64,000 nt of DNA from Branchipolynoe longqiensis (Eukaryota > Annelida > Polychaeta > Phyllodocida > Polynoidae). The notes beneath the pieces are model-generated. The model did no database searches and was not told where the DNA came from. It saw nothing but the letters and a program-made list of their open reading frames with translations. The stretch lies in the NCBI GenBank assembly GCA_030323885.1, contig CM059194.1, positions 12,138,963 through 12,202,962 of the forward strand, given 5' to 3'. Positions within the stretch are counted from its first letter, which is position 1; each line of letters begins with the position of its first letter. Shown one piece after another: positions 40,883-50,820 of this stretch. Position numbers and translations under genes: made by a program.

Positions 40883-41200
40883 GGACGCCGTGTTCGAATC
40901 AGTAATGCGTAGACTTCCCATGCAGAAGTTTGGGAGTTCGAATCTCAACTGAGACAATTCAATGTTTTATAAAGTTGATACTTGTCGCTACCTAGCCTGG
41001 CGCTCGTCATTAATAGGATAGGACAAGGACTGGTTAGCACAGTGTCATGATAACGTGAGAGTGTGGGATATCGAGTCATGGTGCCAGCGGCCTGGTCTCC
41101 CAGTGGGGCAGCACTGTAAAGTCACCATGAATGCGTACTGTCACAAGTCGGTACCCGTCCTGATATGACAGTAAATGTTCCTAGGGCATCAACCCAAACA
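40883..41200 (+). mobile_element. tRNA-derived SINE, type A head
   Basis: Head CCGGACGCCGTGTTCGAATC, B box GGAGTTCGAATCTCAACTG, full body, decayed tail (GATATGACAGTAAATGTTCC). Confidence 0.82.
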
Positions 41201-41348
41201 AATAAATATCTTGCTTGGGAAACATTTGGACCTAGTTGAAGGTGCTGTCACCTGGAGAATGAGTCTTCACGGATTCCCTCATTCGATACTTGCTAAACTC
41301 ATGGTGTGCTAATTGTTGTACACTGAGCCGGCCGGGCTATGTCTGAGG

Positions 41349-41586
41349 CAGGGTCTGTACAGGGCCTGGACAGTCTTGAAAGGTCTTGAACTTCAGTTTC
41401 CCCATTTCAAGGCCTTGAAAATCCTTGAAATTCCACTAAGAGTCCCTACTGATTTAAATTAGTCCGAAATCACTATTCGGAATGGCAATTTCGGACTAAA
41501 TCCAAATGAAAATAGTCTTGAATTCCTATCAAAACCAGCCTTGAAATAGTCTTGAATTCCATATCTTTGCGTGTTTACGGACCCTG
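41349..41586. mobile_element. MITE E, full copy
   Basis: The ends GCAGGGTCTGTACAGG and the complement of GCAGGGTCCGTAAACACG face each other. Inside are CTTGAAAGGTCTTGAACTTC, CCTTGAAATTCC and a small palindrome around AGTCCGAAAT/ATTTCGGACT. The repeated CTTGAA word recalls the fold-back elements. Confidence 0.65.
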
Positions 41587-41643
41587 CTGATGTGCTCTCT
41601 GTTCTGTACTTCATGTCTCGCTTTGTTATCCTCTGCTTTGCAG

Positions 41644-41655
41644 TGTCTCCAAAAG
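41644..41655 (+). CDS. KIF28: Kinesin-3 (KIF28-like) 12-nt microexon (probable, likely optional)
   Basis: The acceptor tctgctttgcag ends at 41643 and the donor gtaact starts at 41656. The 12 nt enter and leave at phase 1 and encode V-S-P-K between SPD of exon 39092 and the coiled-coil exon 45612. Because entry and exit phase are equal, skipping it leaves the frame unchanged (D then E). Residues SPK fit a serine/proline linker. The acceptor is strong; the small size keeps confidence moderate. Confidence 0.55.
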
Positions 41656-41944
41656 GTAACTATAGCTCGGAGAACTAGTCCGTGGTTCATGCTTTATTCT
41701 TAGGTCAGCCTAGACGCTGCCTAAACTTAGGCCTCCTGGAAACAATGGTCTTACATTGAAGCCAAACTCACATACGCAAGATACCCCTGACAGTTCACCA
41801 TGAAACAAGTCTCTTACGTTGAAGCTAAACTGACATTCAAATAATACTATGACAAGTAACCTTGAAGTAAGACTCTTACATTGAAAACAAAATCAAATTG
41901 AAATAATAGTCTTGCATTCAAAAGTAGTCCCCTAACATGCCGAC

Positions 41945-42714
41945 ATTCTGTTCAAGCACCACTCACCTAAAAACAACACTCACCTAAAAACAACACTCAC
42001 CTAAAAACAACACTCACCTAAATGCAACACTCACCTAAAAGCAACACTCACCTAAAAACCACTCACCTAAAAATAACACTCCTGTTTAAGCATCACTAGT
42101 ACATCCAAACAACATTCCTACATCCAAACAAAGCTCACATATCCAAACATCACTCCTACATCCAAATAAAACTTGTGCATCTAAACAACATCCCGACATC
42201 CAAACAAAGGTCACACATCCAAACATCACTCCTACATCCAAATAAAACTCACACATCCAAACAACATTCCGATATCCAAACAAAGGTTACACATCCAAGC
42301 ATCACTCTTACATCCAAATAAAACTCACACATCCAAACAACATTCCGACATCCAAACAAAGCTCACATATCCAAACATCACTCCTCCATCCAATAAACCT
42401 CACACATCCAAACAACATTCCTACATTCAAATAAAATCCATACCCAAACAAAACAACATCCAAACAAAGCTTACATGTCCAAACATCACTCCTACATCCA
42501 AACAAGATTCACACATTCAAACGACGTTCCGACATCCAAACAAAGCTCACATATATCCAAACGTCACTCTTACATCCAAACAAAACTCCCCTATCCAAAC
42601 AACATTCCTACATTCAAACAACACTCCTACATCCAAGCTAAACTCACATGTCCAAACAACACTTCTACATTCAAAGATACATTTACATCTAAGCGACATT
42701 CCCCCATCCAAACA
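41945..42714. repeat. Minisatellite M7 (CATCCAAACA-type units)
   Basis: It first shows about six units of 20 bp (CACTCACCTAAAAACAA). From 42096 there is a higher-order array of 18-bp units (CATCCAAACAACATTCC, CATCCAAACAAAGCTCACA) grouped by four into periods of about 72 bp. Non-coding. Confidence 0.85.
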
Positions 42715-42772
42715 TCACCCTTCCTGATATGATCTTAGATGGTGTCAAGACAAAACTCAAACAAACAATCCA
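42714..42772 (+). mobile_element. SINE 3' tail fragment
   Basis: TTCCTGATATGATCTTAGATG, then GTGTCAAGACAAAACTCAAAC. Solitary. Confidence 0.6.
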
Positions 42773-42877
42773 AACAGCACTCCCACATCTATCGTTACTA
42801 TTCATTTAATGGTTTTTATGTTAAATTTAGAGTTATGTATATATAGAATTATCTTATTGTTAAACTGTGCGACAGAA

Positions 42878-43580
42878 CGGGAGTTCGATTCCCGGGCGAG
42901 TCAAACTAATGACTTAAAAAATTGTTACTTGTTGCTTCCTAGCTTTGCATTCGGCATTAATAGGAAATTCGGCTCACGAGGCAAAGAAGTCAAAGTCAGA
43001 GTTGGATATAACAAAAGTTTATTATAACAACATTAATCAATACTCAAGGAGCGTATCAGACTAGTGGCTACAGTGCCGTAACAAAGCGGGTAGATCAAGG
43101 ATTTTTTGTGCGAGGATCAGGATAACAGTCAGGATAGTTGTTGGCATCGCGACAATCAGATGAGGCGATCAGTGTGCGCAGTCGACCAAATCTTTGGCCT
43201 GAGACAAGGAATAGGTAAGATAAAATGGTACATGTTAACAACGAGTTAAAGCATCATACTACATCAAACTATTCTTAATTAAACTAACTAGAAACAGCAC
43301 TCAAACCCCAGGGAGGGTGGGTGGGAGAGCGAAGTTGCTTGGTTGGAGGGCAGGTGCGGAATGAGCAGAGGGAGGGCTTATGCTAATGAGGAAAACTCTG
43401 TCTCCGTTGCCTCGTGGCCAAATTACCCATGTTGATCTCGTCAACATATCCTAGGACAAGGACCGCTTAGCTCAGTGTCAGGATAGTGTGACTGAGTGGG
43501 ATATTGGGTCATGGTGCTGGTGGCCTGATTTCCCAGTGGGGCAGCACTATAAAGGTGTTATGAGTGCACACTGTCATTCC
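42878..43580 (+). mobile_element. tRNA-derived SINE split by an LTR-like insert
   Basis: The B box GGGAGTTCGATTCCCGG and body to GGCATTAATAGGA lie left of 42966. The body resumes at TAGGACAAGGACCGCTTAGC (43452) and ends near 43580 without tail. Confidence 0.78.
42966..43451 (-). mobile_element. Solo-LTR-like insertion in a SINE
   Basis: 486 bp bounded by TAGGA on both sides (42961-42965, 43452-43456). On the minus strand it has TGTTGACGAGATCAACATG near one end and TATAATAAACTTTTGTTATA, then CTGACTTTGACTTCTTTGCC near the other, like the poly(A)/U5 part of a Gypsy-type LTR. The uninterrupted SINE contains TAGGATAGGA, so the 5-bp repeat could be either a target duplication or the native sequence. 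No internal genes. Confidence 0.5.
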
Positions 43581-43950
43581 AACAACCATCTTTTAAAAAA
43601 TAATTGCAAATTGATATTTAGAGATGAATAGAGAAGCATTGATTTAAATCACCACTCTGGCTTTGCTTTTCTGGGTGTGCTATCTATACTATGCAATCAG
43701 TTGCAGCTATCATTTGGCTGATATTTGAACCATTTCGCCATAATAATTCTAAAAATAACTATTTAATGAAATGATATAGCCTAGTTAATTTACTTTTAAG
43801 ATTAAATATATTTCTGTATAACACCAAAAAGGAAAACCTGAATGTTTTATCCTTGTGTTCTGGGTTTAGGGATATGCAATGCTATGTATGCAATTATAGA
43901 TATAGCAATCAGAAATTTAAATAAAAATCACATCAAATTGTATTAGTATT

Positions 43951-44285
43951 TTAAAGCTGCATAGTCGGATGAAGTATCAAATTTCCAAAACTAAAACAAT
44001 GATCTAGAATGTATTCTACATATGTAAGTTAGATACCGATGCACTTATCTAGCTTTTGTCACCACCTATAGAAGGGAATTCTAAGTCAATTTAATAGAAC
44101 CTGTTACTGCAGAAGCCTGTGGTGCCAACATTAATTTGACATGTTTGTGCTTCAAATATCTTAAAAGTTAGGCATGTAAAATAAAAGATACTTCATACTA
44201 AAGTATGGTGGATTACAGCGATCAATTTAATGTATTTATCTCAGAAGAATTACAGACACTCAAAACCATCGGACTATACAACTTT
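43951..44285. mobile_element. MITE T2, full-length copy
   Basis: Ends TTAAAGCTGCATAGTCGGATG and the complement of AAAGTTGTATAGTCCGATGG. Opposite orientation to 3822-4174. Confidence 0.78.
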
Positions 44286-44424
44286 ACTGTTTGTCTTCCA
44301 TAAATCAGCTGCTGATACATTCGTGCATATATATCAATTATACTAAAATATTAACTTCAATACTAAACTTTATTGCCGGTGGTTTCCTATATGCAACATT
44401 ACTTCCTATACTTACGGTACATTA

Positions 44425-45065
44425 ATTAGTGCTAGCTTAAGAAGGTACACTGATTAGTACTGGGTTAAGAAGGTACACTAATTAGTAATTGATTAAGAAG
44501 ATACACTGATTAGTAATGGGTTAACAAGATGTGCAGGTATTGCCCTGCACAGTTGTAAACCACTGCCTTGTTGTACAGGTTCTTGACAGAACCGAAGGCT
44601 AAGGGAGCAAACCCTGAACAGAAAACCATCTCACTGTGGCAGCATCAAGGGCGGTTGATGTATGGAACTCCCAACATCTTCAGACAAGCCACTGCAGGGA
44701 CAAATAGTTTTGCGCCTGTCTGGACATGTTCTTGCCGGTGTGAAACCTCTATTTGTTCCCCAAGAGAGTGCTGCTGGTAACTTGCAAAAGCCAGAAGCAC
44801 TTCAACACTTTTGCAGGCAGCTTTCATGAAATGTACAACCGCTGGACTCATGAACATCACTCTCACAGCAGAGAGCTAAATGGAGAGCGGCAGTCAAGTA
44901 ATGAAAGCAGTCTTTGTCGCATTGCGACCGACAGCATGATGAACAAGATACACTGATTAGTAATGGGTTAAGAAGATACACTGATTATTAATGGGTTAAG
45001 ATGCTACACTGCTTAGTGTTGGGTTAAGAAGGTACACTGGTTTGTGTTGGGTTAAGAAGGTAAAA
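44425..45065. repeat. 26-bp tandem array split by repeat U
   Basis: Units like GATACACTGATTAGTAATGG, then GTTAAGAA occur four times at 44440-44530 and about four more times at 44945-45065. The interruption is repeat U copy 2, so the two parts were once continuous. Confidence 0.8.
44531..44941 (+). mobile_element. Retroposon-like repeat U, copy 2, with 8-bp duplication
   Basis: Flanked by AACAAGAT at 44523-44530 and 44942-44949. It contains the same sequence as 1704-2117 without the extended GAT tail. The 8-bp direct repeat inside a regular array shows a genuine insertion. It could be a SINE or the 3' end of a LINE. Confidence 0.7.
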
Positions 45066-45300
45066 CCTCGTTAACATGATACAACTCCACCTAACCTTTC
45101 ACAGTCTGTCATCAAAGAACAGGAAATATCACTTGGTCAATCTTTCCAGAAGCATTTGAAGAATAAATCCCATGGGGGACTCTCAGCATTTCTGTGTTCA
45201 ATCTAAGGTGACTTTACTAGCATCTGAATATGTTAGTAAGATGTGATGAGGAATATTGTTAGAGTGAATACATATTGGAATCATGTGGACCACATCGTTA

Positions 45301-45571
45301 AAGCCCCAGTCACACCACAGCTTGCAATTACTTTGCGACCTCTTTGGACCAAAGAAGCCACCTCGTTGCAACCCCCTTGCAACCAAAGCAATGGTTGCCT
45401 ACATCTGGGTGATCATTTTGGTCGCAAGGAGGTTTTTAGTGCAGTAGCTGCAACCTCCTTGTGACTAGTTCGGTGACCACTGATGACCACATGACAATCA
45501 CTTGCGACCTCATTGTGGCCACCCCTTTTTGTGGTCGCAAAGTAGTTGTAAGCGGTAGTGTGACTGGGGGT
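45301..45571. mobile_element. Fold-back element F10 (TTGCGACC-word type)
   Basis: Ends AAGCCCCAGTCACACCAC and the complement of CCCCCAGTCACACTACC, with TA at 45299-45300 and 45572-45573. The interior consists of TTGCGACC, GGTCGCAA, CAACCTCCTTG and variants. It lies 40 bp before the exon at 45612. Confidence 0.78.
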
Positions 45572-45611
45572 ATGAGTAAGCCGGTTAATAAACATTTTTT
45601 ACCCCAAACAG

Positions 45612-45700
45612 AGCTGGAGAAGATGCGGCGTGAGATGGAGGAGGAGGTGAAGGCCCAACTGATGGCAAACCAGGAAGCCATGGGCAGCTGGGACGACCGG
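45612..45700 (+). CDS. KIF28: Kinesin-3 (KIF28-like) exon, coiled coil
   Basis: It encodes (E)LEKMRREMEEEVKAQLMANQ, then EAMGSWDDR. The Glu/Lys-rich heptad-like stretch is the first coiled coil between the motor and FHA domain, and the W(D/E)(E/D)+ motif is usual at its end in kinesin-3. It enters at phase 1 from 39092 or from the microexon 41644 and ends at phase 0 (CGG|gtaagc). Confidence 0.93.
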
Positions 45701-45719
45701 GTAAGCACAGCCTGTGAGA

Positions 45720-46390
45720 ATGTTTTAAAGCTGCATAAGCCAATGAAAGCCTTCGATAGCAGTATTGCTGTTGCGTCTTCCCATGGGCCCACTGTCATAT
45801 CTTACGTCACTGTCTGCTGTCAAGCCATATTGCTCTCTTCTCTCTGCTGTTACTCCCTTCTGACCCACCGTCACAGATTACTTCTAAGTTCAGCGTCTTC
45901 CTACAGGCCCGCTGTCATATCTTACATTGCTGTCTGGTGTCAAACCCTATTGCCCTCTTCCCTCTGCTGTTACACCCTACTCCCGACCCACCATCGCACA
46001 CACTGTTTTGCTGTCGCATCTTCCCATTGGCCCCCGTCCTGATATGACCTTGGATGTTGCTAGGACGTAAAACAACAACAAACAAACAAATCCCACTGGC
46101 CCACTGTCATATCTTTCATCGTTGTCTGCTGTCAAACCCTCTTCCCTCCGCTGTTAGTGTTACACCGTACTCCCTACCCACTGTCACACATTACAAATTC
46201 AGTTTTGCTGTCACACCTCTCCACTTGACAACTGTCATATCTTCCATCACTGCCTGTTGTCAAACCCTATTGCTCTCTTCCCTCAGCTGTTACAGCCTAC
46301 TCGTGACCCACCATCACACACACACGACTTGCTATTCGGGCCGCACTTCATCCACACCTCTTCTATCGCCTCTCTGCTGCGTCTCACTCC
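45720..46390. repeat. Pyrimidine-rich tandem array M12, split by a SINE tail
   Basis: Four or five imperfect units of about 120-135 bp share CCCACTGTCATATCTTACATC, CTGTCAAACCCTATTGC, CTCTTCCCTCTGCTGTTAC and GACCCACC(A/G)TCACACA. A solitary SINE tail lies at 46033-46092. A trace of the unit (TTTTGCTGTCGCGTCTTTCTC) reappears at 46925, just before the next exon. Confidence 0.7.
46033..46092 (+). mobile_element. SINE 3' tail fragment
   Basis: CCGTCCTGATATGACCTTGG, then ATGTTGCTAGGACGTAAAAC, ending in ACAACAACAAACAAACAAAT, within the M12 array. Confidence 0.68.
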
Positions 46391-46919
46391 TTGATTATAT
46401 CTGAAAAGAGTTCCAGGATGGGGAGCCGGCCAGCATTTCACTTTCTACCTCTTACTTCATCCGTGTCTCCGACTCGCCGACTAGTCACCAGAGAGCAAGG
46501 AGACGCGGCCCTCTCAACTCTCCTCATTTCTCTAGTCTTTCTTTTTTTTCTCCTGGGCTTATGCCTCCCCCTGATCAAGGGAGTTGTTTGGTTGGGTGGG
46601 GCCCTTTCCTTTTTCACTGTTTTGCTTTCTTCTTGCTGCAGAACCCACCTTTTCCTGTCCCTTCCTCCTGAACCCCCAACTGCTGGATGGATACGAGTGC
46701 ACTGCTACCGCCAGGCCGGAGTGCTCCAGGTCCGCCCCAACGACTCTTCGTTAAATTGTTGTAAACAAATCCCCTCTTCTACAACCGCCCCCACTGAAGT
46801 TTACTCTTCAACCAAGGAACGGACCGATTTATCGGGGCCGATTCCCTAAATGCTGCAGTTCTGCAGCTGGTAACCATCATAAAGTTATGAACCACCCAAG
46901 AGCGGAGCACAGACACACA
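46391..46919. other. Unassigned insertion-like segment
   Basis: It separates the M12 array from its last trace before the exon, so it may be an inserted element. It contains an open frame at 46391-46849 with no recognisable domain and a pyrimidine-rich run (TCTTTCTTTTTTTTCTCCTG). An LTR is possible, but no partner copy is in the window. Confidence 0.3.
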
Positions 46920-46987
46920 TTATGTTTTGCTGTCGCGTCTTTCTCGTGGCCCGCTGTCACAATGACAGCGCCTCCTTGTCGCTACAG

Positions 46988-47181
46988 TTGAAGGAGTCCC
47001 GAAGGGAGGGAGACGCGCTGAACCCGGATGTGGCTGAGCGTGCCCGGACAGCTCACCTACAGAACCTGAATGAGGACCCCATGTTGTCAGGTGTCGTCTT
47101 CCACATGTTGCGCAACGAGGAGACGACATTGGGCCGGAAGGAGGCCGACCCCGCACCCCACGTGACCCTCAGCGGGCTCAG
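46988..47181 (+). CDS. KIF28: Kinesin-3 (KIF28-like) exon, start of FHA domain
   Basis: Acceptor ccttgtcgctacag, donor AG|gtgaga. Sixty-four codons beginning LKESRREGDALNPDVAERAR, then HLQNLNEDPMLSGVVFHMLR, ending near VTLSGL. HL.NLNEDP.LS is the signature that opens the kinesin-3 FHA domain, and the following T.(L/I)GR(K)..AD sequence is its first strands. It ends with two bases of the Ser codon completed at 51070. Confidence 0.95.
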
Positions 47182-47199
47182 GTGAGACCAGCAGCTTTG

Positions 47200-47864
47200 T
47201 TTTGTTTGTAGGAGTTGTATGTCCTGGCATCTTAGATCAGGGATGAAAGATCTCCGCGATTTCGCGAATTTCCGTGATTTTTACTGTACTGCCATCCCAC
47301 AGCACGATTAGCATATACTAATACATTGTTCAAACTCTGCACCACTATCACAGTATCAGCGTGTACAAATACGTGATGCAAACGCCACAGCACTATCAGC
47401 GTGTACTACTAATATGTGGTTTAAACACTGCAGCACTATCAGCACTAATACATGGTTCAAATGCTGCAGCACTATCAGCATATACTGATATGTATGAAAC
47501 CTGACTTCCGGGAATTTTCTGCGATTCCCTGACAGTGCTAAGCCTATGGGAGAATATCCGCATTTCCGCATTTTTTGCCGGAGACCACTTTCATCCCTGC
47601 TCTAAGGTCATATAAGGATGGGTACCGACTTGTGACAGTGCACACTCATGGGAAATCAGGCCGCCAGCACCATGACCCGATATCCCACTCAGTCACATTA
47701 TCCTGACACTGAGCCAACCAATCCTTGCTCTATCCTATGAATGCCGAGTGCCGGGCTAGGAAGTGACAAGTATCAATTTTAAAGTCATTAGTTTGACTTG
47801 ACCGGGAACCGAACTCCCTACCTTCCGCACGGGAAGCCCGCGCTCTATCGATTAGGCCACGGTG
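47200..47864 (-). mobile_element. tRNA-derived SINE interrupted by MITE H
   Basis: The tail part (GTAGGAGTTGTATGTCCTGG) is at 47208-47236, and the body plus head resume at 47603 (CTAAGGTCATATAAGG) and end at the complement of the A box at 47864. H sits within the tail. Confidence 0.75.
47236..47602. mobile_element. MITE H, full copy
   Basis: Ends CAGGGATGAAAGATCTCCGC and the complement of GCAGGGATGAAAGTGGTCTC. Internal short units GCACTATCAGCGTRTACTAC occur in tandem. It carries the ATGAAACCTGACTTCCGGGA..CGATTCCCTGACAGTG block that is amplified as M1. Confidence 0.75.
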
Positions 47865-47871
47865 TTCTTTT

Positions 47872-48195
47872 TGTTTTTTTCTTGAAGATTTATACTGCCT
47901 ATCATGGATAAGTCTGAATGCACTTTGTTTTCACCATGAGACAATCGGTTGATAGGAAGCCTGAGCCTACACTTTTACCAACCCAAGGGATTTTTAACCT
48001 CCCACACCGCATAGACATTGTATGACCATGACAGTATGAGAGCAACTGGCCTTTGATGATGTTGCTTATACACAGCAGTGAAAATCCAAATTGGCAGAGG
48101 TGATGGCATGGGGAATCGAACCACCAACCTTCATATTAGGAGTCCAAACTAGAAAAAAGTCAAACACTCTAACCACTCTGCCACAGAGGACACCA
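47872..48195 (-). mobile_element. tRNA-derived SINE-4
   Basis: The minus strand reads GGTGTCCTCTGTGGCAGAG, then TGGTTAGAGTG (A box), a tRNA-like arm and GTGGTTCGATTCCCC (B box). A body with CATCAAAGGCCAGTTGCTCT and a 3' end with GCAGTATAAATCTTCAAG and a poly(A)-like run follow. The second copy is at 56764. Confidence 0.78.
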
Positions 48196-48220
48196 CAACT
48201 GTTACTCTTAGCGACGCTAT

Positions 48221-48241
48221 CCTGAGGACAGTGTCCTCAGG
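48221..48241. repeat. Short palindrome
   Basis: CCTGAGGACA-G-TGTCCTCAGG is a perfect 10-bp stem around one base. No neighbouring feature gives it a role. Confidence 0.7.
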
Positions 48242-48349
48242 GTAGGACAGTAACTTGTATTCCCACTTCACCAATCGGGCAAGTAACTGAATTTTCTACT
48301 TGCCCGAGTGGAAAAACTACTTGCCCAAACCCAAGTCAACTAATTGAAA

Positions 48350-48518
48350 CTGAAATCTTGAATTTAAACTATTTTGGGTAATTTAGTCTTGAAACACCTT
48401 GAATTCTATTAAACTGTTCTCACTGATCTAAATTAGTCCAAAATTGCCATTCACCATTGTTTTTTTCCACCTTGAAATAGCCTTGAATTCCATATCTTCA
48501 CATGTGTACGGACCCTGT
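48350..48518. mobile_element. MITE E, partial copy
   Basis: TTAGTCTTGAAACACCTTGAA through CTTGAATTCCATATCTTCAC to GTGTACGGACCCTG; left end missing. Confidence 0.6.
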
Positions 48519-48591
48519 TATTTGCACTACTAACTATCCCGGGAGCAAGTGTCAGTTGGTTCAATTTGATATATTGGGTCATGATGTTATA

Positions 48592-48856
48592 TCCCAGGCA
48601 CACTACTGTTTGGGATCCCTTCCGATCCCTTTGCAACCACAAAAAAAGGGTTGGTCACAAAATGGTCCTCACTGGTCGCCACCTCCTTGTGACAATTTTA
48701 GTCGCAAGAAGGTTACAGCTACTACACTAAAAATCTTCTTGCGACCAAAATGGTCGCCTGGAGGTTGGCGACCATTGCTTTGGTCACAAGGAGGTCACCA
48801 GTGACTGTGGATTCTTTGTTCCAAAGTGGTCGCAAGCCATAGTGTGACTAAGGCTT
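48592..48856. mobile_element. Fold-back element F11 (GGTCGC-word type)
   Basis: Ends TCCCAGGCACACTACTG and the complement of AAGCCTTAGTCACACTATG, with TA at 48590-48591 and 48857-48858. Internal words are GGTCGCAAG, CTTGCGACC and GGAGGTTGGCGACC. Related in vocabulary to F10 and F14, probably the same family. Confidence 0.7.
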
Positions 48857-48867
48857 TAGTGGCACAG

Positions 48868-48945
48868 TATCACAGTGGGGCAGCACTATAAAACTGTCAT
48901 GCGTGCATCCTGTCACAAGTCAGTATCCGCCTTGAAATGGTTTCT
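48868..48945 (+). mobile_element. SINE body/tail fragment
   Basis: CAGTGGGGCAGCACTATAAA, then CACAAGTCAGTATCCGCC and a decayed tail. Confidence 0.6.
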
Positions 48946-49095
48946 TCCTATGTTGCTTAGATAAGAGCAATCAGTCAATCGTCCTGACCAGTTATGAGTT
49001 CATCCAATATTTTCTGACTCATAATTTATTATAAGCTCAATTTACTTCTTTACAATCGTTGATTAAACAGTGACAATCTCAATCGTGGACAATTA

Positions 49096-49622
49096 AGCTA
49101 AGATTCCTTACACGTGGCATGCGGTATGCGAATGTGGCAACAAATCGAAATGCCTTGAAGTCAATGGGCTACATTCCTTACACGCGGTATGCGAATGCGG
49201 CAACTCGATCTGTCCCTGTAGCGATCGGTGCGGTATGCGAATAGAAACCTCAGTCGCACGTGTCCATTAGTTTTAGACGAGGAGAGGCGACTGATCATTA
49301 CGGAACGGTCACACACAGGGGTACGGAGTGGTGGTGGTGGTGGGAAGACGGACGGTAACGGGTCGGTAAAAATGATACCATATCCACAGAAATATGAATA
49401 CTTATCTATAATTTGGTAATTATAAAGGTAGGAATCCCCATGTGACGTATCAAGACGTACATAGATATAAACACCATATTAGGTCATATACAGTGCATTA
49501 TGGAGTATACTTGTTTATTTTTATTTTTAAAATGTAGCCAGTCGTGTGCCACATGCCGCATACCGCGTAGAAGGAATCCTCCCATTCGCATGCCGCATAC
49601 CGCGTAGAAGGAATCCTAGCTT
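49096..49622. mobile_element. Fold-back element F12 (GCATACCGCAT-word type)
   Basis: Ends AGCTAAGATTCCTTACACG and the complement of AAGCTAGGATTCCTTCTACG, with TA at 49094-49095 and 49623-49624. The words GCGGTATGCGAATG, GGCATGCGG and complements fill the outer parts. The centre is non-repetitive and contains a GGTGGTGGTGGTGGG run. Confidence 0.75.
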
Positions 49623-49982
49623 TAGTCTTCCTCATTCATCAATGCAGTTGCAAGTTTCAGGATTTTATTATTTCCTTTAGCTATAGAATATTCCTTCAAG
49701 GAACAGATGCTGAAGTCAAACTCACTTCATTTGTTTGATTGCTGGATAGATTACTTGTATTTGAATTGCAGAAGGGGGATAAGAAACAGAGACATCGGGT
49801 CAAGACACAACATCTGAGGTGACGGGTCATGTTGGTTTAATCAAGCTCTGTTCTTGTTTATCAGTTAATGTTATTTTCCTTATTATATTTCTTAAAGTTG
49901 CATAATCTGATGAAGCCATAGCATTTTCCAACCTAAATCAAACTTAGGTACGTGTACACTTATGTAACATTGATTGCTACAT

Positions 49983-50585
49983 CAGGGATGATATTTTTCC
50001 ATTTTTAAGCGGATTTTGTCGCAGCCTTTTCTTATATCGGTATAAATTTGAAGAGAAATAAAAACGATGGGGCTATGTTTCATGTAGTACTCTCCAAGCA
50101 TAGGTTTTGCACAATGCACATGACCAATCGTTATGAGGTCTGCATGGAGAACATTCTGCTGTCATTAATGGGTCTGTATTAATATTATGGTCCACCTCAC
50201 CGTTGGTTTCCACTTTTCCTCCCACACCACTATTATCCGTGTACACACCAGCCAAAATGGCCGAATGAGTTAGAACGTCCGTCTCCCGTGTTGGTAGACC
50301 ATGGGATCGTTGGTACGAACCCTCGTCGAGTCAAACCAATGACTTAAAAATTGATACTTGTTGCTTCCTAGCCAGGCGCTCGGCATTATTAGTATAGGGC
50401 AAGGACTGGTTGGCTGTGTCAGGATAATCTGACTGAGTGGGATGTCGGGTCATGGTGCTGGCGGCCTGGTCTCCCAGTGGGGCAGCACTATAAAGTCCCC
50501 ATGAGTGCGCACTGTCACAAGTCCGTACCCGTCCGGATATAACCTTAGATGTTGCTAGGACGTAAAACAACAAGAATCATCCCTG
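49983..50585. mobile_element. DNA element with CAGGGATGAT ends and 5-bp duplication, carrying a SINE
   Basis: Inverted ends CAGGGATGATA/AATCATCCCTG are flanked by TACAT on both sides (49978-49982, 50586-50590). Joining at one TACAT restores the T2 sequence. Its right half is a complete SINE (50251-50574). The ends resemble those of MITE H. Confidence 0.72.
50251..50574 (+). mobile_element. tRNA-derived SINE, type B head
   Basis: CAGCCAAAATGGCCGAATGAG head, body complete, tail GATATAACCTTAGATGTTGC ending ACAACAAG. The third level of nesting here. Confidence 0.84.
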
Positions 50586-50820
50586 TACATAGAAGGAATA
50601 TTAAGTCAATTTAATAGAACCTGTCTCTGATGCAAGTCATACCAGCCTATGGCCACAAGCATTTCAATTGCCTCAGCACAATTACTTAGCAACTTTCCAC
50701 TTCAAATATCTTCACTTAGTTAGCCATCTTAAATCAAAGTTACTGCAAGCTGAAGTAATATAGGTTATAACAATCAACATGATATATTTATGCTATTTTT
50801 TACAACCTCTAAACCATCGG

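Larger units (their letters stand above)
49892..50820. mobile_element. MITE T2 copy split by a CAGGGATGAT element
   Basis: The left T2 part (TTAAAGTTGCATAATCTGATG to GATTGCTACAT) and right part (TACATAGAAGGAATATTAAG to AACCATCGG) flank the insert 49983-50585. The last T2 bases are replaced by an H fragment at 50821. Confidence 0.75.

Noticed and set aside
45461..46042. 193-residue frame spanning the coiled-coil exon
   Set aside because: Only 45612-45700 is coding; the rest is F10 and intron read-through, as shown by the splice sites.
46391..46849. 152-residue frame as a gene
   Set aside because: Hydrophobic in part because of a pyrimidine-rich run; no family resemblance, and it lies in an insertion-like intron segment.
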